Origin: UBA1181 sp963648205 | Lineage (GTDB): Bacteria > Bacteroidota > Bacteroidia > Bacteroidales > Paludibacteraceae | DNA: 30,211 nt | Assembly (NCBI GenBank): GCA_963648205.1 | Contig: CAVJCT010000004.1 | Location: forward strand, 1-30,211 | Direction: 5' to 3' | Part shown: positions 1 to 8,868 of the stretch, one piece after another | Layout: each line of letters starts with the position of its first letter | Numbering within the stretch: the stretch's first letter is position 1 | Notes under the pieces: generated by a model | The model's input: only the letters and a program-made list of their open reading frames with translations | What the model was told of the DNA's origin: nothing | Databases searched by the model: none | Made by a program: the position numbers and the translations under genes

Positions 1-884
1 TGTTTATACTGTTTATCTAAATCTTTTACCAATTTAACTCCTTCATTGTATTCGTCATCAAAAAAAGACCTTATACTCTTTTTGAATTTATCGTCTATGG
101 TATGTTGTTGACAAAATGGACAAATGTCATTGTTAGATTGGAGTACATACTCCCAACCTTTTTTTACCCAATCTCCACTATTCAAAGTTTTTATCAATTT
201 TGCAATATCAACATCATTAGACCCAACAATAGACTTTGACCATATTTCATTTTTCTCTATTGATTCTATATTCCCTTGAATTAGAGAAATTTCTTTTTTT
301 ACAGTTGATTGACCTGAATATAAAGTGTTAGCTCTGCTTTTGAGATCATCCAAATTTTTTGTTGCTTTTTTCCCGTAATGCTGTAGCAATTTTTCAAAAA
401 AATCATCTTTCGTATAAGTCTTGATGGCTCCTTTAGGGAAAACTTCTTCATGCTTCTTTAGCACATTTCTCCAAGCAGACTCCTTAAATTCTAAAATGGC
501 AGCTTTCCGTTCTTCCTCTTTTCCGTTTTTATCATCATCCTCTTTCTTCCTTTCTCCTTTTGTATTTTCCAATTCATTCCTTCCCCTTTCTATTTTCTCG
601 TACGTTTCTTTTGTGTCTTGTCCTAATGTGAAAATTCCAGGCATTTTCCCTGTCGCGAAATTTTTAGAGACAAACTCCTTATTGTAAGTAAGAACCTGTA
701 CTATCTTATCCTCCTCCCACTTTATATTGCAAAAAGGATAATTATTAATATCATTCAACACTTTGCTGATGGTGCTTTTACCTGAGCCATTAGCACCGTA
801 AATTATGTTTATTTTCTTTAATCTATCTATTACAACCTCTTCTGAAAATGTTGCAACATCTTTTATCTTGATTTCTTTTATCAT
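1..884 (-). CDS. AAA_13-type ATPase with CPFC zinc-hook-like motif (partial, C-terminus off the left edge)
   Basis: Reading the minus strand from the ATG at 884 gives 294 open codons to the window edge. Seen: a Walker A motif GANGSGKST near residues 30-38, an N-terminal lobe in the style of AAA_13 proteins (VLTYNKEFVSKNF about residues 64-76, then IFTLG), a charged coiled-coil region at about residues 90-140, and a CPFCQQ motif at residues 255-260 inside a second helical stretch. In SMC/Rad50-like proteins such CxxC motifs form a zinc hook. PrrC and RloC, anticodon nucleases of this ATPase class, sit beside restriction-modification genes. The effector part that would show whether this is a nuclease lies outside the window. 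It starts 19 bp after the methyltransferase stop without an obvious ribosome binding site, so it is probably the third gene of the 7538-1 operon. Family assignment is firm; the toxic function is inferred. Confidence 0.85.
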   Translation of the reverse strand, partial: MIKEIKIKDVATFSEEVVIDRLKKINIIYGANGSGKSTISKVLNDINNYPFCNIKWEEDKIVQVLTYNKEFVSKNFATGKMPGIFTLGQDTKETYEKIERGRNELENTKGERKKEDDDKNGKEEERKAAILEFKESAWRNVLKKHEEVFPKGAIKTYTKDDFFEKLLQHYGKKATKNLDDLKSRANTLYSGQSTVKKEISLIQGNIESIEKNEIWSKSIVGSNDVDIAKLIKTLNSGDWVKKGWEYVLQSNNDICPFCQQHTIDDKFKKSIRSFFDDEYNEGVKLVKDLDKQYK

Positions 885-903
885 GATAATTTTATTATAA
901 ACG

Positions 904-3900
904 TTAAAGTTGCGACTCTATGGAATCTATATCCTCGTTTGTGAGGCCATATATTTTATATATCATCATATCAAGTTCCTCTTCAAATTTAGAAGTGTTA
1001 TACTCTGATGTTCCTTGTTTCGCACCTAAAATTTTGTCAACAACATTTGATATCGTTTCTTGTTCTACCAAAGAAACAACCTTAACTGGCAAATCATAGT
1101 AATGAAAAATTTTAGCCTTTGTAAAAGCCCCTTTTGTTTTTTCAAAAGTTAGTTTATTCATTAGATACTGAAAAAGGCTGCTGTTTATTAAAGCCAACAA
1201 ATACTTTAACGAAAACCTTTTATCTTTCAATATCGCATTATACAAAGAAGACATAATGTAGTAGCCATGTTCGTCATAAGTTGCAGTTATCTTCGATCCT
1301 GCTTCCCTAATAAGAATTTTAGGTTGTTCAAATATGGCAGGAGTTCTCGGGCAAGCCAAATGGCTACCATAGTTGACGTATAAATGAGGATCTAAAATCT
1401 GATATCGTTTTACATCTTTCCCTCGTAGAATAGGTTTATAATTATTTGCCTTGGGTTCGGAAACGATATACACCTTATCATCGCCAGTTTTTATCGCTTG
1501 GCGAATATCCAAAACATCAAAAAGTCTCAAACATTCACTTTTGATTTTTCCCTGAATGTTATCCTCACAAAAGGATCGAATATCAAACGAATGTTGTGGC
1601 GTTGAGATGAAAAAATCAGAAGGAATATATGAAAATTCGCCAAATAAGTTGTCTGACGTATTAGCTTTTACTTTATACATGCAATCCTTATGAGATTTCA
1701 TAAATCCAAATATCATGGAATGAACAACGGCTGTCTCAAAAACCTTATCTGATAGGTCGTTTATTTCAAGCAGAACTTCATTCAACAATGAAATTCGGAT
1801 TTTCTCCTCAAAATAATTATCTAACATTGTGTTGGGAATTATATAGTAAGAAATTCCATTCTGACGCAGTAGTCGTATGGACAATAGAACAAAAAGAGAG
1901 TAGGTGTTAATTTTAAATTGCACTTCTTTGTACTGCTTACGGTATATTTCTTTCTCATTCTGCGTCATTTTCGCCCCATACGGCGGGTTCCCAATCACCA
2001 CATCAAACCCTCCGCCACCATTGCAGTCAGAGGGTCTATTGAAGACATCGGAAAACCAGGTGTGCCAGAGGAAGAACTGGTCGTTGGCTTGAATGTTGAT
2101 GTTCGAGAGGTCTACACTGCAACCGGTATCTTTCAGTTGTTGTTTGATGTTGTCTTGGATTTCTGCCACCAAATCCGCCTTCTTTTGGTGGTCTGCCTCG
2201 CCATAATATTGGTTAATTTTGTCATTCAACTGCTTGCGCAACACGTCGAGGGTGTTGTCGAAAATAGTCATTTGTAGTCCTTCGGATTTTTCTTGTTTGG
2301 TGGCTGCAATCTTGCTCAAATCCTTTTTTTTGTAACTCTCGAGCAGGGAGTTGCCTTGCATAATCTTGAAGTCGAGGTTCGGCAGGGTCTGAGGTTCGGT
2401 CTCGTCTACCACGAGCGAAAGCCAGAAACGGAGGCGAGCGATGTCCACCGCGCCTCGCTCGATGTCCACGCCATAGATATTGTTTTGGATGATATGTCGC
2501 TTGATATCCGCGGCATTGTCGAAATTCTCGATAGCCCCACGGCAGAGAAACAACTCCTTGAGCAAGCCCATCGGAAAAGCTCCCGAACCAATGGCAGGGT
2601 CGCAGATTTTTACGTTCTTGAGTTGCTCGTCCACCTGCTGTGCGAGGTGAGCATCCACATCGTTCAACACCTTCACATCGTAGGTCTTGACGAAGGTCTC
2701 GATGGCTTTTTGTTGCGCCTCATCTGTTATGTTGGTGTTGAGGTAGGCAATGAGCGACTGACGGCACATATAGCGCACAATCTCCTTCGGGGTGTAGAAT
2801 GCGCCCTTGTCTTTGTTGTCTTCCAAAAGGTTTTCGAAGATACGACCAAGCATTTCGGGGTCGACGCCCACCTGTGCATCGTCTGGGTCGTTTTCGTCTA
2901 TCGTGAAGTTATATTGGCTGAGGAAATCGAAGAGCGACTGGAACAGTTCGCTCGGGAACTGGATATCCTTCTTGTCGCACTCGTCTTTCTCGAAAAGTCC
3001 GCCGTTGAGGTAAGGAATACGCATTCGGGTACTTCCCATAATGGGAACATCCGTATCGAAGATGCTTTTCTTGCCACGGTCGGTGTCTAATGCTTCGGAG
3101 AAGAGTGGCTCGAGCACACAGTCGAGGAAGTCATCTTTCTGCCAGTCGGAGGCATTCTCGAAGAGGTGGAGCATAAAGTCTTGGTCGCCATCGCCCCAAC
3201 TGTTATTTTCAGGCACGCCCAACCAGCCTTTCTTCTGCAAGAAGTGGAGGAAGACGATACGACCGAGCAGTTTCTTGACATAGTCGCGCACGAGTTTGTC
3301 ATCGCAGTTGAAAGCAGGGTAATATACGGCGTGAGGCTCGTGCGAGACAGTCTCCTCCCACTTGCCTCCTTTCTTGACGAACTTTTTGCCCGTGATGAAC
3401 TCCACGAAACGCTCGTAGTGCTGTTTGTATTTGGTGAAGAATTCGTCGGAGAGGGCTTCAACGGAGAAGGCATCAATAATGTCTTTCGCCATCACATTCC
3501 CTTTCATATCCATCAGTTTCTTGAAATTGACGGCAGCCGTTCTGCACGATTGTCCAGGACCCAGAACGAAAGTGAAACGTTTGCTCTCGGTAGCAGTTTT
3601 GTCAAATTTATGATAGAAGGAGAAACGCCAGTTCCAGCGTTTGTCTCCATTGCTGTAGTGGAAAATGATGAAAGCAGATTCGTAACATATTGTGAGGTGC
3701 CTAATCAATGTTTGGACACCAACCCTGTTACGTTGCATTTGGATATAGTCTTCAATAATGACCTCATAAACATTAATGCGCAATCTTTTTACTTTGACAT
3801 CAACACAACCATAGTTGATAATGGATTTCACTCCAGTTTGCTTTGCCAAAGATTGGTAAAGGTTATTGCTATCAACGCTATCGTTGTCCTCTTCTAAAAC

Positions 3901-4038
3901 ATCCAAATCTCCGTGGTCTTCCCAACATCCGTCACCGAAAATGGGGAACACGATTTTCTCTAAGAAAGAGTCCTTTCCTTGGTATTTTTTGCTAAGATAT
4001 TCTTGTAAGTCTCTAAGTTCGTCTATTTGATTATCCAT
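904..4038 (-). CDS. Eco57I-like class I N6-adenine DNA methyltransferase with target-recognition region
   Basis: A 1044-aa DNA methyltransferase of the large gamma-type (TaqI/Eco57I-like) group. Seen: a pre-methylase block ending in GAFYTPKEIVRYM (about 412-424), the SAM-binding motif I DPAIGSGAF (480-488), the acidic motif II in IYGVDIERGA (D525), and catalytic motif IV NPPY (684-687). After that follows about 350 residues with no catalytic motif, the expected place of the target-recognition domain. I see no nuclease motif in the N-terminal part, so cleavage, if any, would come from the neighbouring PLD-helicase. It lies 11 bp downstream of that helicase and 19 bp upstream of the AAA_13 ATPase, which argues for one transcript. 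The 3' third and 5' end are visibly more AT-rich than the middle, suggesting mosaic ancestry. Likely role: self-marking by adenine methylation for a restriction-like defence system. Confidence 0.9.
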   Translation of the reverse strand: MDNQIDELRDLQEYLSKKYQGKDSFLEKIVFPIFGDGCWEDHGDLDVLEEDNDSVDSNNLYQSLAKQTGVKSIINYGCVDVKVKRLRINVYEVIIEDYIQMQRNRVGVQTLIRHLTICYESAFIIFHYSNGDKRWNWRFSFYHKFDKTATESKRFTFVLGPGQSCRTAAVNFKKLMDMKGNVMAKDIIDAFSVEALSDEFFTKYKQHYERFVEFITGKKFVKKGGKWEETVSHEPHAVYYPAFNCDDKLVRDYVKKLLGRIVFLHFLQKKGWLGVPENNSWGDGDQDFMLHLFENASDWQKDDFLDCVLEPLFSEALDTDRGKKSIFDTDVPIMGSTRMRIPYLNGGLFEKDECDKKDIQFPSELFQSLFDFLSQYNFTIDENDPDDAQVGVDPEMLGRIFENLLEDNKDKGAFYTPKEIVRYMCRQSLIAYLNTNITDEAQQKAIETFVKTYDVKVLNDVDAHLAQQVDEQLKNVKICDPAIGSGAFPMGLLKELFLCRGAIENFDNAADIKRHIIQNNIYGVDIERGAVDIARLRFWLSLVVDETEPQTLPNLDFKIMQGNSLLESYKKKDLSKIAATKQEKSEGLQMTIFDNTLDVLRKQLNDKINQYYGEADHQKKADLVAEIQDNIKQQLKDTGCSVDLSNINIQANDQFFLWHTWFSDVFNRPSDCNGGGGFDVVIGNPPYGAKMTQNEKEIYRKQYKEVQFKINTYSLFVLLSIRLLRQNGISYYIIPNTMLDNYFEEKIRISLLNEVLLEINDLSDKVFETAVVHSMIFGFMKSHKDCMYKVKANTSDNLFGEFSYIPSDFFISTPQHSFDIRSFCEDNIQGKIKSECLRLFDVLDIRQAIKTGDDKVYIVSEPKANNYKPILRGKDVKRYQILDPHLYVNYGSHLACPRTPAIFEQPKILIREAGSKITATYDEHGYYIMSSLYNAILKDKRFSLKYLLALINSSLFQYLMNKLTFEKTKGAFTKAKIFHYYDLPVKVVSLVEQETISNVVDKILGAKQGTSEYNTSKFEEELDMMIYKIYGLTNEDIDSIESQL

Positions 4039-4049
4039 TCTTAAAACTC

Positions 4050-7000
4050 TTATTTTGCGAGGCCGATGTAAACCTCTGGGTCTCCTGTTTGTTTTGCTTG
4101 TTGGGCAACTATGTTATCCAACTTTTTAATGATGAGGTCGTCGATTTCATCCTGAGTCAGTGGCACGAAAGACTTTGTGTCATTGAAAACTTCTTTTCCA
4201 ATGGCATTGACAATACGGATGATGTCTTCATTGCCCTTTGAAATCATACTGAATGCTAAATTAAGCAAATTTTGTGATTTTGCATCAAGTTTATCTTCTT
4301 TAGACATCTCTTCAATGTAGCCTTTTGCACGTGTCGCCTCCGCACTATTACTTTTACTTTGACTAATTTTAAATAAATGTTGGATGACCTTGCGAGTCGC
4401 TGTTTTACAAAGCTCGCTCCAGTTGTCAGGAAGCGAACCTCTTGCCACCTCAGGAGCAGAACGGAATTTTTGATACATTTCAATGTCTGGAATGATTTTA
4501 CTCTTTCCGTTTTCGTCAACTTCCACAAAAAGACCGTCTATTCTCGGAGACTTCACAACAAAATAACTTGCTCCGTTAAGTGCGTCAGTAGCCATTTGCA
4601 AGTCTGTTTCGGATTCCACTATGAAATTGTATCGTTCTGGATAATCCTCTTTGTATTTTTTCAACTCACGGATATATTCCTGATTTTCAGACTCTACGTC
4701 ATTCGGTCCATAACTGTCAATCGTCTCGTCGTCGGTAAAGATTTTGTTATCTTCGCCAAACAATGTGTGGAACGACTGCAATTTGATATGAGCCTTCTCC
4801 ACCAACTGAATTTCCTGGTTGCCTTCGGCGCTTGGCAGAAAATTATAAACGTAAACGACAGGCTCTTTCGATCCGATTCGGTTGACACGACCAATGCGTT
4901 GCATCATCCTCGTACTATTCCACGGTGTGTCGTAGTTAAGAATGCAATTAGCTCGATGCAAGTTTACACCTTCTGCGAGAACCTCTGTCGTGATAATGAT
5001 TTGATATTGGTCTTTCTGCTTTCCCTTATAATTTGCATCGAAATTCTCTTGAATTATCGGTTGCATTTTGTCTCTGTTCTCTGAGGTTACGATAAGCACT
5101 TTGCCTTTAAAGCCAAGTTTCTCGCACGCCTTTTCCAAAGTTTCAACAGTTCCAATGGCTTCTGAGAAGATGACAAGTTTTTGCGGTTTGTTTTTCTTTT
5201 TGTCAAAAAGAATAGGAAGCAGGCTCTCTTTGAATTTGTCCAATTTTGGGTCTTTTTTGTTCGCTTCCCAACGATTGCACAAATCACAGATTAAATCGTA
5301 GTCTCGTTTTAACAGTTTGATATACTCAGGATTAAAATCTGCTCTTGTGTATTCTGCATTTTGATTTTTCGCATTTCTTTTGTCCTCGTTTAGTTTCTTT
5401 ATTTTTTTGCGAATATCTTCAACACACTCTTCGTATGACACTTTCTCTTTTTTCCGATGTTTGGCTTTCTTCTCAGTATCAAACTCCTCTTTTATATCCA
5501 GTTGAGGACAGATAAATATGGTGTTGTTCTCCCACATCCAAATCATATTGTAAGTGGACTTTTTCAAACTGCGCAAAGAATCTAAAAACGCATCAAATGA
5601 GCTTTCAAGACGTTTTACCAACAGAATCTGCATAAGTCTTGCCAACTGCTTAGCCAAGACATCTACGCTCAATGCGCCACGACCACGATATTTATCTCTC
5701 GTCTTTTCATCTTTGAGAAACTGGATGGCACGATAGCGATAGTAACACAAACCATTGCTATCGTCAAAATCGAAGTCCTCTTCCGGCTTTATCAAGTCCA
5801 TTGTATCTGCAAACAAGTAAGACAACTCCGCATCCATCTTGTATTCCAAATTGTTTGGACCGTTAACCTCTGGGAATATTAAACCTTGTGCCTCTATATC
5901 CTTCGCGTAGGATTTCTTGATATCTGTTCTGGTTCGACGAACAAGAATGTCGGTCAAGATTTTTTCTCGAATATCCTTTGAAATTTTCGTGAATTCTTCG
6001 TTGATTTTTGAAAGTTTCTTTTGGTCTTCTTCCGTCCTCGTATAGTGAGAAGCAATCTCCATAGTCTCCTTACGAAGAGAATGGAATTTTTTTGAGATAC
6101 CCGAAAAATATCCATCCAAATTTTTTCCAGGAATCTTATCCAACGTGCAATTTTGACGATCTCGTTGGAACAGATAAATCTGATTTCTCAAATCTTTTGG
6201 CTCGTTGTTTTGAGGGGTTGCGCTTAGCAGACCTATGTACGGGGTATGTCCTGTTAAACCTCTTATCTGAGAAATAAGATCATCTAAAGCGTAATACATT
6301 TGAGTGTCGCTGTTACGGAACTTGTGGCACTCATCAATTATGATTAAACCATAATTTTTTAGTTTCAAATCATCACCGAAATCACCACAATCTATATCTT
6401 CATCAAAGTCGTCACTATCACCATCGAAGTTCATGATTTTGCCCGTGCTAACAAAGTCAATGTGTGGAGCTATTTTATCTTCCTTGCCTTTGTCAAAACT
6501 CTCAATAGTGTCTTGCCAGCCCTTTAAAATGGCGGGGGGAGAAACAACCAATACTTTGGTTTCTCTGACTCCAGGGTTACTTATAAAATGTTTGATAACC
6601 AGCGATCCGACAATAGTCTTTCCCAAACCAACCACATCAGCAAGCATAAATCCGCCATGTTTTTCCATAATGCGTAAACATTGTGCTACAGCATCAATCT
6701 GATATTCAAAAACGGAATATCCTTCAGGCAGATAACTTTTGATTTGGGAAGAAGTATCATCATCAAAACATGCTCCCAGCTTATAACTTAACACCTTGAT
6801 ATACAACTCGTAAGGAGTCAGCGGAGTGTCTACGGCTACTGGTTTGTCGGCTTCTTCCTCTATCTTTGTGCCGTTCAACACCTCCTCTAAGAAGATTTTA
6901 TTCCACTCGTCAGACTGCTCCCATTTCTCGTCAAACCAGTATTTATGACCTTTGGCGTAGGAGTTTTCGTTGGGTACTGCGGCTACGTTCTGGTTGTTCC

Positions 7001-7538
7001 ACTCCAAATAGTTGAGTTCGGAATTGCTTTCCAACCCTTTTTGCGTGAAGTTGCTACTGCCGACAATTCCCTTGGCGTAATCTTCACCCAAGAAAATGTA
7101 ACATTTAGCGTGGAAAAACTGTTCCTCGCCGTCGGCATTCGTCTTGCACATTTTTATCTGTATACGGCTGCTGTCAAAGTCTGTCAAACAATACTCTTTC
7201 AGCAATCGGACGATTTCTACATACTCGTCTTTCACCTCCAAATCCTGAAGGTCGCACTGTATGAAATCTTTTTGAGTGTGTGCATCTTTATACTTTGGAT
7301 TCTTCTGCTGATAACTACGAACAACTGGGTCTGTACCGATGAGAATCTGCAATTTCGCATCTTCTCTTTGCAGAAACTCTTTCAACTGAGACACGAGAAG
7401 CGATGTGCCTGGAATGTCCCAATAGCCAGTCGCAATCTTCAAAGTGTTACACCGAGCGTCGCATAGAAGGTCGCGCACTGCCGAAACCATGCTGAGTTGC
7501 TCACTCGAATTATCTATTAACGTGCTGTATTGTAGCAT
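4050..7538 (-). CDS. PLD-nuclease / SNF2-family helicase fusion (defence helicase)
   Basis: A 1162-aa two-part enzyme. Residues about 1-200 form a phospholipase-D-like domain: the HxK of the PLD motif is in FFHAKCYIF (H143, K145), followed by GSSNFTQKGLESN (160-172). Residues about 275-960 form an SF2/SNF2 motor with motif I DVVGLGKT (301-308), DECH box (402-405), SATPQNN (motif III) and QRIGRVNRIGS (motif VI) near the end of the C-terminal RecA lobe. The remaining 200 residues are helical and unassigned. PLD domains fused to SNF2 motors occur in restriction-like systems where the helicase translocates on DNA and the PLD domain can cut. It is the first gene of a minus-strand run with the methyltransferase and AAA_13 ATPase. 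The start at 7538 is the only ATG before the PLD domain; a TAnnTTTG box sits only 4 bp upstream of it. Confidence 0.9.
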   Translation of the reverse strand: MLQYSTLIDNSSEQLSMVSAVRDLLCDARCNTLKIATGYWDIPGTSLLVSQLKEFLQREDAKLQILIGTDPVVRSYQQKNPKYKDAHTQKDFIQCDLQDLEVKDEYVEIVRLLKEYCLTDFDSSRIQIKMCKTNADGEEQFFHAKCYIFLGEDYAKGIVGSSNFTQKGLESNSELNYLEWNNQNVAAVPNENSYAKGHKYWFDEKWEQSDEWNKIFLEEVLNGTKIEEEADKPVAVDTPLTPYELYIKVLSYKLGACFDDDTSSQIKSYLPEGYSVFEYQIDAVAQCLRIMEKHGGFMLADVVGLGKTIVGSLVIKHFISNPGVRETKVLVVSPPAILKGWQDTIESFDKGKEDKIAPHIDFVSTGKIMNFDGDSDDFDEDIDCGDFGDDLKLKNYGLIIIDECHKFRNSDTQMYYALDDLISQIRGLTGHTPYIGLLSATPQNNEPKDLRNQIYLFQRDRQNCTLDKIPGKNLDGYFSGISKKFHSLRKETMEIASHYTRTEEDQKKLSKINEEFTKISKDIREKILTDILVRRTRTDIKKSYAKDIEAQGLIFPEVNGPNNLEYKMDAELSYLFADTMDLIKPEEDFDFDDSNGLCYYRYRAIQFLKDEKTRDKYRGRGALSVDVLAKQLARLMQILLVKRLESSFDAFLDSLRSLKKSTYNMIWMWENNTIFICPQLDIKEEFDTEKKAKHRKKEKVSYEECVEDIRKKIKKLNEDKRNAKNQNAEYTRADFNPEYIKLLKRDYDLICDLCNRWEANKKDPKLDKFKESLLPILFDKKKNKPQKLVIFSEAIGTVETLEKACEKLGFKGKVLIVTSENRDKMQPIIQENFDANYKGKQKDQYQIIITTEVLAEGVNLHRANCILNYDTPWNSTRMMQRIGRVNRIGSKEPVVYVYNFLPSAEGNQEIQLVEKAHIKLQSFHTLFGEDNKIFTDDETIDSYGPNDVESENQEYIRELKKYKEDYPERYNFIVESETDLQMATDALNGASYFVVKSPRIDGLFVEVDENGKSKIIPDIEMYQKFRSAPEVARGSLPDNWSELCKTATRKVIQHLFKISQSKSNSAEATRAKGYIEEMSKEDKLDAKSQNLLNLAFSMISKGNEDIIRIVNAIGKEVFNDTKSFVPLTQDEIDDLIIKKLDNIVAQQAKQTGDPEVYIGLAK

Positions 7539-7542
7539 TTTT

Positions 7543-7550
7543 CAAATCTA
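7543..7550 (-). promoter_or_regulatory. Candidate -7 box (TAGATTTG) of the helicase-methylase-ATPase operon
   Basis: On the minus strand the sequence TAGATTTG fits TAnnTTTG. No TTTG or TTG stands at 19-21 bp upstream; the nearest TTG is about 25 bp away. The box ends 4 bp before the ATG at 7538, so a transcript starting about 7 bp downstream would have essentially no leader. It may be coincidental, or the operon may be leaderless. The remaining 7551-7639 is AT-rich with a weak ACAAT/ATTGT hairpin that could be the end of the HAD transcript. Confidence 0.35.
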
Positions 7551-7639
7551 TTTTCCTATTAATTTTTTTGTTAATCAAGTGTTTGAAAAACAATAATTTA
7601 TTGTCTTATCAAAAATTGTTGTCGTTCCTTTTTGTCGCC

Positions 7640-8239
7640 TTACTTGATTTTCCCCCTCAACTCCTTCTCATACTGCTCGGCTCCGACAAAGACGATGCCT
7701 TGCATGCCGACTGTTTTCGCGCCTTCAATGTTCTCGGGCTTGTCGTCCGTGAAGAGGCACTCGGAGGGGCTTAGGTGAAATTTCTCACAGAGGCGAAGGT
7801 AGATGGCGGGGTCGGGTTTGATAAGGTGCTCTTCTGCCGAAATGATACTGTCGTCCAACAGGTTGAAGATGTCGTAGAGTTTCATAATCTCGCGGATTTT
7901 ACTGCACCAGTTGGTCAGTCCGTAGAGCTGGAAACCCTCGCTTTTCAGTCGGGTGAGCAGGGCTTTCATCCCCGGAATCTCACCCGTTACGAAATCTGCG
8001 TAATGGACGGTGAAGAGTTGTAGTGCCTCTGCATATTGTGGGTATTGTCGTCCTGCTTCTTCCATAATCTGGTCGAACGGCTCAAACTCCAAATCGCATT
8101 TCTCAATGAACTTTGGTTCTGAGAAAATTCGGAAAAACTCCTTTCCCTCTTCAGAATTTTTGAAAAAACGATTCACCGTGAGCGAGAAATCGTAATCAAT
8201 CAAAACCTTTCCAAAATCAAATATTAGATTTCGTATCAT
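7640..8239 (-). CDS. HAD-superfamily hydrolase, subfamily IA (YihX-like phosphatase)
   Basis: A 199-aa haloacid-dehalogenase-type phosphatase. Seen: motif I IFDFGKVLIDYD with the nucleophile D8; the usual second Asp is Gly, as in E. coli YihX (FDLGNV). Motif II is LTN (108-110), motif III the Lys of IKPDP (K141), motif IV FTDDKPENIEGA (D165, D166). The helical cap falls between residues 15 and 85. YihX acts on alpha-glucose-1-phosphate, but substrates vary widely in this group, so only a small phosphorylated metabolite can be proposed. It lies 22 bp downstream of cdd on the same strand and may share its transcript. No signal peptide, hence cytoplasmic. Confidence 0.88.
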   Translation of the reverse strand: MIRNLIFDFGKVLIDYDFSLTVNRFFKNSEEGKEFFRIFSEPKFIEKCDLEFEPFDQIMEEAGRQYPQYAEALQLFTVHYADFVTGEIPGMKALLTRLKSEGFQLYGLTNWCSKIREIMKLYDIFNLLDDSIISAEEHLIKPDPAIYLRLCEKFHLSPSECLFTDDKPENIEGAKTVGMQGIVFVGAEQYEKELRGKIK

Positions 8240-8261
8240 ATTGATGTTTGTTAAGTCGAAA

Positions 8262-8735
8262 TTACTCTAATGAGTCGAATTGAATCGGCAAGAGCGACTC
8301 GATACTCTCTACTTTATAGATACCTTTCGTACCGTTGAGGTAGACGGTTATCTTTTGACCGAATTTCTTTTCATACTCCAACAGGGCTTGTCTACAGAGT
8401 CCGCAAGGGGAGATGGGGTGGGCGAGAAATCCTTCACTGTTCTTTGCAGAAATGGCTAAGGTCGAAACTGCTATTTTCGGTTTCTGAGCCATTGCGTAGA
8501 AGAGTGCGGAGCGTTCTGCACACAGTCCGCAGGGGTAGGAGACGTTCTCTTGGTTGGCTCCCGTGAACACTGTTCCGTCGTTGAGGCGAAGAGCAGCCCC
8601 CACGGCAAATTGAGAGTAGGGCGAGTAAGAGTTTTCGGTCGCCTTCTCCGACTCTTTCAATAACGACAAATCCTCTTTCGGCATTTCTTCAGCATTGAGG
8701 ACTTCTATGTGGCAGGTTATATTTAATGGTTTCAT
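8262..8735 (-). CDS. cdd: Cytidine deaminase
   Basis: A 157-aa homotetrameric-type cytidine deaminase converting cytidine/deoxycytidine to uridine/deoxyuridine in pyrimidine salvage. Seen: YSPYSQFAVGAAL (37-49), typical of the substrate pocket; the zinc and catalytic motif CAE at 72-74; and PCGLCRQ (110-116) supplying C111 and C114 as the other zinc ligands. Length suits the bacterial Cdd family once a short N-terminal extension of about 20 residues is allowed for. The HAD phosphatase follows 22 bp downstream, a combination that would fit nucleotide salvage, though the phosphatase substrate is unknown. I see no clear TAnnTTTG box just upstream. Confidence 0.95.
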   Translation of the reverse strand: MKPLNITCHIEVLNAEEMPKEDLSLLKESEKATENSYSPYSQFAVGAALRLNDGTVFTGANQENVSYPCGLCAERSALFYAMAQKPKIAVSTLAISAKNSEGFLAHPISPCGLCRQALLEYEKKFGQKITVYLNGTKGIYKVESIESLLPIQFDSLE

Positions 8736-8803
8736 ATTCGTAATATTTGATGTTTTTTCAGAATGAAAATCTTTCTCCTAAATTACGAAAAGAAAAAAAT
8801 AAA

Positions 8804-8840
8804 AAAGACGGCACAACGAAAAAATCGTTGCACCGTCTTT
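8804..8840 (-). terminator. Intrinsic terminator after the OmpH gene
   Basis: A 16-bp stem (8804-8819 with 8825-8840) closes a short A/T loop and is followed on the minus strand by six T. On the minus-strand RNA the two central non-Watson-Crick pairs are U-G and G-U wobbles, while on plus they would be C-A mismatches, so the hairpin is built to end minus-strand transcription, 28 bp after the OmpH stop. Confidence 0.85.
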
Positions 8841-8868
8841 CTCTATGTGAAAGTGTAGTGAAAAGTTT

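Noticed and set aside
2293..3897. Long plus-strand open frames (265 and 243 codons) opposite the methyltransferase gene
   Set aside because: They lie antisense to conserved methyltransferase motifs, have no recognisable domain and arise from the GC-richer codon use of that gene's middle part.
1..7538. DISARM, BREX or classical Type I restriction-modification
   Set aside because: PLD and SNF2 are fused, and no DrmA/DrmB, PglZ/BrxC, HsdS or HsdR is seen. The left side is cut, so this is only provisional.
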